Source: Costus lasius
Lineage: Eukaryota; Streptophyta; Magnoliopsida; Zingiberales; Costaceae
Direction: 5' to 3'
DNA length: 64,000 bases
NCBI GenBank assembly: GCA_027563935.2
Contig: CM050447.1
Coordinates: 10,756,501-10,820,500 of the forward strand
Below are positions 56,947-64,000 of this stretch, piece by piece (position 1 is the first letter of the stretch; every line of letters starts with the position of its first letter). Under the pieces are notes generated by a model. That model was not told where the DNA came from and ran no database searches. It saw nothing but the letters and a program-made list of their open reading frames with translations. Both the position numbers and the translations under genes were made by a program.

Positions 56947-57844
56947 GATAACAATAAGATAATTAATTTTTCATTAAAAAGAAGGAAAACATTATAGATT
57001 TACTGGATTTAATACAGTTATTTATATAAGTATACGAGTTATGTTTACTAATAAATATATTAAAATGAAAATGCCAGATAAAAGTGCCAAACAGTGGAAG
57101 TTCTTCCGTGCTGTTGAATGACCTGTCCCCTAATTTAACTTATTATGCAATAACAAAATTTTATTAAAATGAGTTAATATCCATAAATTTTATTTTGAGT
57201 GTCACCCGAATCCAACTAAGGTCTCCATGTCCATTAGCTAGGCATTGTGACGGGCTGGATATCTATATTTTTATCTTAAATTTAAACCACTCGATAGCAA
57301 AATTTGCTATCTAGACCGAGATTGAACATTTAAATAGGTACTCGTGGATACTCAATTAAATAAAAAATAATTGATTAATTATTTATATTTTAAAATATAT
57401 AATATAAAAATTATTATAATAATAAATATATTTATATAATAATTATTTATTATTATTTTTATATTTTTAATAATAATAAATATTTATATATTAGTTATTT
57501 TATTATTATTTATATTTTAATAATAATAAATATATTTATATTTATTATTTAAATCAGACACCAAGTATCCATCATAATCCGATTAAAACTCAATTTATCA
57601 ACTAATCGGGTATTAAATTCATCTTAAACGGGTAGAATTGGGTTGGATACCGTCCGAATCTGATTAGATTAACACCCCGGCAATCAGCAAATGTGCCACT
57701 ACCCGATTATTTAGAACCCGACATTTTTAAAACAGTAGCGGGTACGGATCAAAACAACCAGACGATACCCGTGTCATTGCCATATGCCAATACCACATCG
57801 TTGATTTCGATACCGTCCATTTTGCCCAAAAGCGGCGAGAGCTT
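56947..57844. other. AT-rich region upstream of the PPR gene
   Basis: Includes a strongly A/T segment (about 57,360-57,560) of TAATAATAAATAT-like words on both strands, able to form many hairpins. No gene found. The last 100 bases should contain the PPR gene's promoter and 5' UTR. Confidence 0.5.
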
Positions 57845-59833
57845 ATGGTGAGAAGAAGCGTTCCGGCGTTACACGCCTTGATTGCCAAATCCTTTTGCTC
57901 CTCCTCTTCCTCGTCCCATGAAATCCCTACCCTCTATTCCTTCCTCCAGCCCTCCATCTTCGCCCTCCGCACCCCTAAAGCCGCCCAAAACCCCTCGCCG
58001 CCGCCCCCCGCTGACCGCTCCCCTCCCACCACCAAAACCCTAACCTCAGAAGACCCCTCCGTCCTCGAATCCTCCCTCCTCTCCGCCCTTCAGTCCCGCT
58101 CCACCGACGACGCATGGAAGTCCTTCAAGTCCCTCGCCTCGCTCCCACGCCTCCCACGCCCCGATGCCGCCGACGCCCTCGTCACCCACCTCGCCTCCCT
58201 CCGCGACCGTCACAATCTGAAGCGCGCCTTCGCCGCCGCCGTATTCCTCCTCGAGCGCCACGCTGGAGCGCTCTCGCTGGCCTCCCTCGAAGCCCTCCTC
58301 CGCGCCATGGACTCCGCCAACGCCGCCGCCCCCGCCATTGCCCTCGTCAGATCCATGCTCAAGAACCGCGCCTTCCCTCCATTTGCCTCATGGGGACCCT
58401 CCTTGATCCGGATTACCAAGAAGAACGGCTGCTTCGATGCTTTCCTGCGGGTGTTCGAAGAAAGCTGCCGTCTCGCGCAGGACGAGAAGCTGGAGTCCAT
58501 AAAGCCCGACATGGCCTCCTGCAACGAGGTTCTAGATGGGTGCTGCCGCGAGCTCGGGTCTATCTCCGACGCTGAGAAGGTGGTCGAGATTATGTCCTCC
58601 ATGGAGTTGTCGCCGGATTTGCATAGCTTTGGGTCTCTGGCTTTTTTGTATGCCTCCAAGGGCCTTGAGAACAGGATCATCGAGCTGGATAAGTTGATGG
58701 ATGCAATGGGGTATTCGGATAAGACGATATTTTTAAAAAATCTGATTACTGGATATATCAAAGGTGGTTCCTTCGATTTGGTTTCTTCTGTAATTTTGCG
58801 TGCTCTGAAGGAGAAGCATGATAAACGTTCGTATGTTTTGGATGAAGAGACGTACAAGGAACTGGTGAAGGGTTTTGAAAATAGAGACAGAATCAAAGAT
58901 TTGGCTTCGTTGATTATTGAGGCACAAGAACTGGAATCATTACAACCGTCAGTTGAAGTTGATAGGTCTGTTGGGTTTGGAATTATTAATGCATGTGTTG
59001 GGCTGGATCTTCTCGATAAGGCACATACCATTCTCGATGAAATGAATGCTCAAGGAGCTTCAGTAGGGATTGGTGTGTACTCATCTATTCTGAAAGCATA
59101 CTGCAAAGAGCGAAGAACTGCAGAAGCTGCTCAAATGGTGACAGAAATTAGTGGTGCTGGTCTAAAGTTGGATCCGAGCAGCTACGATGCTCTCATCGAT
59201 ACCTCTATGTCAGCTCAGGATTTCCAATCAGCATTTTCTCTTTTCAGGGACATGAGGGAGGCGAGAATACCGGACCTTAAAACTAGTTATCTCACAATAA
59301 TGACTGGGTTGACAGAGAACAATCGACCTGAGCTCATGGCTTCTTTTTTGGACACTGTCGTTGACGACCCAAGAATTGAGATTGCTACCCACGACTGGAA
59401 CTCCATTCTACATGCTTTCTGCAAGGTTGGTCGCTTTGAGGATGCTCGCAGAACATATCGAAGAATGCTTTTCCTGAGATTTGAACCAAACAACCAGACA
59501 TACCTTTCACTTATTAATGGCTACGTTTCTGCAGAGAAGTACTATAGTGTGTTACTCCTGTGGATAGACATCAGGAGGAAAGATTTTGTTCAATTTGATC
59601 ATGATTTGGTGGATGCATTCTTGTACTCTATGGTCAAGGGGGGTTTTTTTGATGCAGCAATGCAGGTTGTTGAGAAAGCACAAGAACTTAAGATTTTCAT
59701 AGATAAATGGAGGCATAAACAAGCCTTCATGGAAAAACACAAAAAGTTGAAGATAGCAAAGCTTAGGAGGAGAAACTTCAGGAAGATGGAAGCATTAATA
59801 GCCTTCAAGAATTGGGCTGGTCTTAATGCATAA
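57845..59833 (+). CDS. P-class pentatricopeptide repeat protein, At1g69290-like
   Basis: PPR proteins bind organellar RNA, usually one base per repeat, and stabilise, process or help translate it. The intronless gene encodes 662 residues. The N terminus (MVRRSVPALHALIAKSF plus a Ser-rich run) looks like an organelle transit peptide, with a mitochondrial target most likely. A Ser/Pro-rich linker follows. About ten or eleven P-type 34-36-residue repeats lie between roughly 200 and 620, for example SYDALIDTSMSAQDFQSAFS and NSILHAFCKVGRFEDARRTY. No E, DYW or SMR domain follows; the end is a basic tail (KLKIAKLRRRNFRKMEAL). The early SFLQPSIFALR motif resembles the At1g69290 group, which I recognise with moderate confidence. 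GC content falls markedly from 5' to 3'. No damage is visible. The RNA target is unknown. Confidence 0.92.
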   Translation: MVRRSVPALHALIAKSFCSSSSSSHEIPTLYSFLQPSIFALRTPKAAQNPSPPPPADRSPPTTKTLTSEDPSVLESSLLSALQSRSTDDAWKSFKSLASLPRLPRPDAADALVTHLASLRDRHNLKRAFAAAVFLLERHAGALSLASLEALLRAMDSANAAAPAIALVRSMLKNRAFPPFASWGPSLIRITKKNGCFDAFLRVFEESCRLAQDEKLESIKPDMASCNEVLDGCCRELGSISDAEKVVEIMSSMELSPDLHSFGSLAFLYASKGLENRIIELDKLMDAMGYSDKTIFLKNLITGYIKGGSFDLVSSVILRALKEKHDKRSYVLDEETYKELVKGFENRDRIKDLASLIIEAQELESLQPSVEVDRSVGFGIINACVGLDLLDKAHTILDEMNAQGASVGIGVYSSILKAYCKERRTAEAAQMVTEISGAGLKLDPSSYDALIDTSMSAQDFQSAFSLFRDMREARIPDLKTSYLTIMTGLTENNRPELMASFLDTVVDDPRIEIATHDWNSILHAFCKVGRFEDARRTYRRMLFLRFEPNNQTYLSLINGYVSAEKYYSVLLLWIDIRRKDFVQFDHDLVDAFLYSMVKGGFFDAAMQVVEKAQELKIFIDKWRHKQAFMEKHKKLKIAKLRRRNFRKMEALIAFKNWAGLNA

Positions 59834-62800
59834 AGATGGTTGTCTTCGAGTCTGAACTCTGAACTGCCTTACATTACTAACTCCTTGTGTCGCCAATTCA
59901 CTTCAGCGCATTACATCAACAACTATATTCTTTAGGTGGAAGCAGTTTTGGAAGTCCTTCTGTTCCTGAACATTTACAAGCTGGGATATACGGGTACGTT
60001 GATTTGGTGAAGGTTTCACATTTGGTGCTATGAGCTGTTGCTCCTGTTTGTTGAAGATTGAAGATTCACAACTGGGATGATAGCCAACTCCTAGAATCAT
60101 TAATACGGGATAAAGTTGGAATTGGAGTGGTTTATAAGCCTATCTAACATATAACTGTCAAAAGAAGTAAGAAACTGGGATCAACTAGTTGACAGGAATG
60201 CATAACATGATCTCTTGACATTCTACTAGTCAGTGTTCAGCTTTTGTGTCATTGTTTCATGTCGTGACAGACAAAGATCAACTAGAGAAAGCTATATATA
60301 CAAACAAGGATTCTCAGGAATGAAGTTTGGATTCACAATCGAAGTGCAATGCATAGAAGAATTATCTGGGATGAATGCCTCTCTCCAATGGCCAAAGCTT
60401 GCACGTCAGGCACTGGTCGGTTTACAGGTCGAAGGATCAGCGTAGAAGTTTCTTTGGGAGCTATCAAGAACTACGTAGAAGAATTCGGTGTCCCACTCCA
60501 ATCCGCTCCAATTCAATCTCTTGCGCAAACAGGTAAAAGAAAACTATGGTAAGTGATGCTGTGTCATTTACAATTAATTAATTATACTATATTAATGCTT
60601 TACTCAGTTAAATATTAACAGGTAATTAGCTTAGTAATGGATTGGTGATAAGTTTTAATGTGAGATTTGTATTTGTTCATGGGATTTCTAGAAACACAAA
60701 TACACACATATATATAGTGTATTATAATAATAATTTTGATTAGTAAAATGTTAAATTATCTTCTTTTGGCATATTTATTATTTCTCCTCTTTCAATTATA
60801 TTCTTCCTCGCTGCCAGTATTCTTGTTTTCAATTGTTGGTGTCCAATATCAATTGGTATTAGAGCTAAATTTTAATTCTCTTCATCTTGGCTTGCTACTT
60901 TGTACACACCTCCTATGCTATAGACGCACCACTCTCGTCTCATGTCTATTTGGCACAGTTCCTCCAATAGGCACATGGCCTTGCATCCACTAATGAACCA
61001 CCCAATAGTCACTGTAATTGTTTGCTTTGTTCCAAACTATTGTTTTCTCTTTCACCACCTTCATCTCACTCTTGGCAGTATCTCTAATCAACTTTGAAGG
61101 TGTTAATGAGTGAAAATTTTAATTGTTAAGAACTAAGTTATGAGATTAAATTCTGTTTTATCATAATTATTTTCTTTCATGCAAATCAAAAAAGAAGAAA
61201 ACTTGATCTTCTCCAAAGCTTTCTTCTTGATTCACTATTATTGGAGCGGATCCAAGGTCAGATTGACCTAGAATATGTGAGGGGAAAAATTATGCTTATA
61301 TGTTTTCTTATACTAGTCGGGCCAAACACACATCTTCTAGCAAAATTTTTATAGGATATATACTAGTACCGTTTATAAGATGTATATAATTCGTAAATTA
61401 GAGTGAAGGAAATTCCAGGGGCAATGTAGATCCGCCCTACTTGGAGAGTATTGTCTCTCACCTTTGTCATTGTCGAGCACCATTGATACTAAAGCCTAAA
61501 AAGGAAAGCGGAAACAAAAATGACTTGGAACTAACACTTACCACTCATGCGAGATATTTTATCTCTATTATCTTAATAGCTTATGATAACTTTCATCATT
61601 CATTTTATCAAGAAGTCATCGTTGTATGAGGCAAACATTTCATATATCCATTGCTTGTTGCTCTATCAGAATGCTCTTCGATTAAATTATTGGACAACAA
61701 CATATTGTTACCCTTATGCCTACTTGACCTGGCCGTTAGGAAAATTGTGAATTTAATCAAATGGTGATGTAAGACAACCAAAAGGGAATTTGAACATGGT
61801 CATATTTCGACCATGAGTGTGAAGAAAGGTTATGAATAGCAAAATAAAATCCAAACTTGGCATGGGAGAAAGAGAATAGCAAAAAAAACACAAAAGAAGT
61901 TAATGACATTCAAGTTTATTTTTGTTGACATTAATATTTGATGGGGATAATTGTGATGCATCACCATGGATAATAAATATACTCTAATAGACTTGAACTT
62001 TAGCTTTCCAAAGGTTGCTCGAGTATTTTTGTAACTTCAATGCGATAGCTTGATACCTTGTCTACTCAAAACAAATAATTATGTAACATAATCCAATGAG
62101 CCAATTGCTTAAATTGTTGAACCACTCAAAAAATATTATCAGGGCCACTTGAAAATTGCTCAAATGATTGAAATCCCAATGTATGCTTCTTATACCTTGT
62201 AGTCACTTGGAACTTTGGCACATGATGCTTGATTATTCAGACTTCCAAAGGGATTCACATGTGTGACATCTTCCTCCTCAACTTGAGCATTGAAACTTGA
62301 CAAGCTGCACACGTCATTGAAGAAGATGTTAGTAATGGTTACCATGATATTGTCTAATTGCATTTAAAAAAAATGATTCAACTTAATACATCCATTGAAC
62401 TCGTCATGCCCAATATTTACTACTTTCCATGCCATAGTTAATGCTGCTAGCCTATTTTGTAGAAAAGCAACATGCTAATATAAGTGAACCCTCCTCTCTC
62501 ATACAAGGGAATGATAAGGAGTCTTACCCAAGTCTTCTCATCAACTATTTATTTCTCTCATTTCTAGCCCCTTAATGTTCTTATTTTAGCGTCGCTTGGG
62601 TTAGCCACCCTCAACTTGGAACTCTTCTCATAGCATTTTTTTTGGCATTTACTATGTGATACACTAACAATCTCCATTGCCGATGTAGGCACCGGAGGGA
62701 GAACCTCCAAGCTTATCATGTGCTCTCTTTGTGTAGGTGTTTCTGCAATAACACTAGTAGGGTAAAAGATGATATATTGTATTGGCCTTGATCAAATAAA

Positions 62801-63464
62801 TTTAGTTAGCTTTAAGTCCAATCTCAAACGATTATTCAAAGCAAGAAATGTTTTGTCACTAGTAACTAATGAACTATGAAAGTAAATTTATTGAGACAAG
62901 TCTATGAATAGCGATTTATATGTTCTTGTGGAACGTCTAAAAGCAAGCGTTCCGCGACTCATATTATATGTGCCATATAAAGTTGAGTCTACTTGTCAAC
63001 TATCATAGCCTCATCTAGCTCATTCTCAAAGTGTTGAAAACTTCTTCCAACTAGACAAACTATACTCCACATTTGTTACCATGAAAGTTTGCGGAACCGC
63101 TCTTCCTTTTTCTCCGCCTGGTTCAGGACTATACAGTATAAGGATGAAGGTGATTGACTGAATGAAAATGGGAATGATATTTTTTTGTTTACATTTCTGA
63201 AGTTACTTTCTAATAAACTAGGAACGACGCACTCCTGCCATGCTTGGCAAAACAACTGACATTAAATATTAAGAAATTTGGCATAATACAACCGTTTGGA
63301 CGCCAGGGAAGCTTCAAGCCTTTCGTGAAAAGCACATTCAGAGATTCTTTATACTCGACGATAATTTCGTTAAGGACCTAATGGCAGCTGTGGCCTGTGC
63401 AAGACAAATAGGTTTCGAATCATGCCATACTGTTTTAAAACCAGAAATATTCATGAAGGCCTGC
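59834..63464. other. 3' flank of the PPR gene and intergenic DNA
   Basis: No gene recognised. A small plus-strand frame around 60,349-60,552 has a moderately gene-like composition but matches no family I know. It could belong to the PPR 3' UTR. The rest is AT-rich with short domain-free frames. Confidence 0.45.
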
Positions 63465-63504
63465 AAGCTGTATTTGATGTATGAAAGCTGTATTCGATGT
63501 ATGA
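63465..63504. repeat. 20-bp tandem duplication
   Basis: AAGCTGTATTTGATGTATGA at 63,465-63,484 is followed directly by a copy with one change at 63,485-63,504. Confidence 0.92.
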
Positions 63505-63544
63505 CGCATGCTGGACCACATTGAACAAGATTTCAAAGTTTTAA

Positions 63545-63853
63545 TAGAATATTTATTCCAGCTCTGATTGTTATGTAATTTCAAGCAATCGCAGTTAGAT
63601 TGTTAGCGGAGTTGCTACGGTGCATCTTTAGTCGGTTGTATAAATGTATAATAGTTCGTTTGGATAGCCAACATTTCAATTCCATTTTTCACCATTTTTA
63701 TGCTCTTATATTCAGAGCTGTCGTATTTCGACTTTTGATAGAATATTTATTCCTGCTCAGATTGTTATGTAATAATTCTATTGGATGGCCAACATTTCAA
63801 TTCCATTTTTCACTATTTTTATATTCTTATCTTCAGAGCCGTCGCATTTCAAA
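63545..63853. repeat. Diverged local duplication
   Basis: Two parts are each present twice in the same order. GAATATTTATTCC followed by GATTGTTATGTAAT occurs near 63,547 and 63,741. A 71-bp stretch with CCAACATTTCAATTCCATTT occurs at 63,662-63,732 and 63,783-63,853. Spacing differs, so one copy has gained or lost sequence. Confidence 0.85.
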
Positions 63854-64000
63854 TTTTTGGTAATAGATATATTTGGTGCTAGAAAAGATCCTGTCATCCT
63901 TGTCGCCTTCAGCAGAAACAAAAAAGATGCACGAATAAGATGCCTGAAACTCTCTTTTACTTGAAAAATAAGAAAACCTTTCGCTCTGCCCTTCGCGAAG
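63854..64000. other. Window end, nothing recognised
   Basis: No coding or repeat signal. A gene starting beyond the window cannot be excluded. Confidence 0.4.

Noticed and set aside
63402..63425. GGTTTCGAATC considered as a tRNA T-arm
   Set aside because: No cloverleaf or acceptor stem can be built around it.

Overview
This is a transposon-rich stretch of plant nuclear genome. The host is most likely a monocot, and probably not a grass. Three observations point this way: the coding exons are very GC-rich inside AT-rich intergenic DNA, the PPR gene is GC-rich at its 5' end and becomes AT-rich towards its 3' end, and copia, chromovirus and Athila-like retrotransposons, L1-type LINEs and small hAT and Tourist-like elements are packed together. 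The species cannot be named from the sequence alone.

Five host genes can be supported. They are a four-exon galactinol synthase (minus strand, 13.2-14.6 kb), an intronless 3-ketoacyl-CoA synthase of the KCS4/9/17 type (plus, 31.2-32.8 kb), an intronless fatty-acyl-AMP-ligase-like adenylating enzyme (plus, 37.4-39.2 kb), a RADIALIS-like single-MYB gene (minus, 41.1-41.3 kb) and an intronless organellar P-class PPR gene (plus, 57.8-59.8 kb). A telo-box/site II type promoter near 42.7-42.9 kb has no obvious protein downstream. KCS and the acyl-AMP ligase both act on fatty acyl chains and lie 4.6 kb apart on the same strand, but nothing in the sequence shows that they work together.

Layout of the repeats: 0.6-4.4 kb is a decayed Ty1/copia copy split by a 1.06 kb non-autonomous TIR element. 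A degenerate LINE (6.6-12.6 kb, minus) is split by a copia element (7,082-11,287) with a perfect GTTTT target duplication. That copia element has LTRs that encode reverse transcriptase, and it contains a hAT MITE and a 62-bp palindrome. A chromovirus LTR (16.7-18.0 kb), a Tourist-like MITE and an old diverged LTR pair fill 16.6-20.7 kb. A nearly complete L1-type LINE occupies 20.7-26.1 kb on the minus strand; its ORF1 and ORF2 are broken by only one 4-base duplication and two stop codons. A 1.1 kb hAT-type element with an exact 8-bp duplication lies at 34.5-35.6 kb. An 11.3 kb minus-strand Ty3/gypsy chromovirus (44,951-56,262, duplication GTAAG) contains a 5.8 kb Athila-like element (48,092-53,851, duplication GAAGA). 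Both are large-deletion derivatives without a complete polymerase.

The most unusual observation is the copia element at 7.1-11.3 kb. Its terminal repeats start with TG, end with CA, abut an initiator-Met primer-binding site and are flanked by an exact 5-bp duplication, yet about 85% of their length is reverse-transcriptase coding sequence. This looks like an LTR created anew by aberrant strand transfer during reverse transcription.
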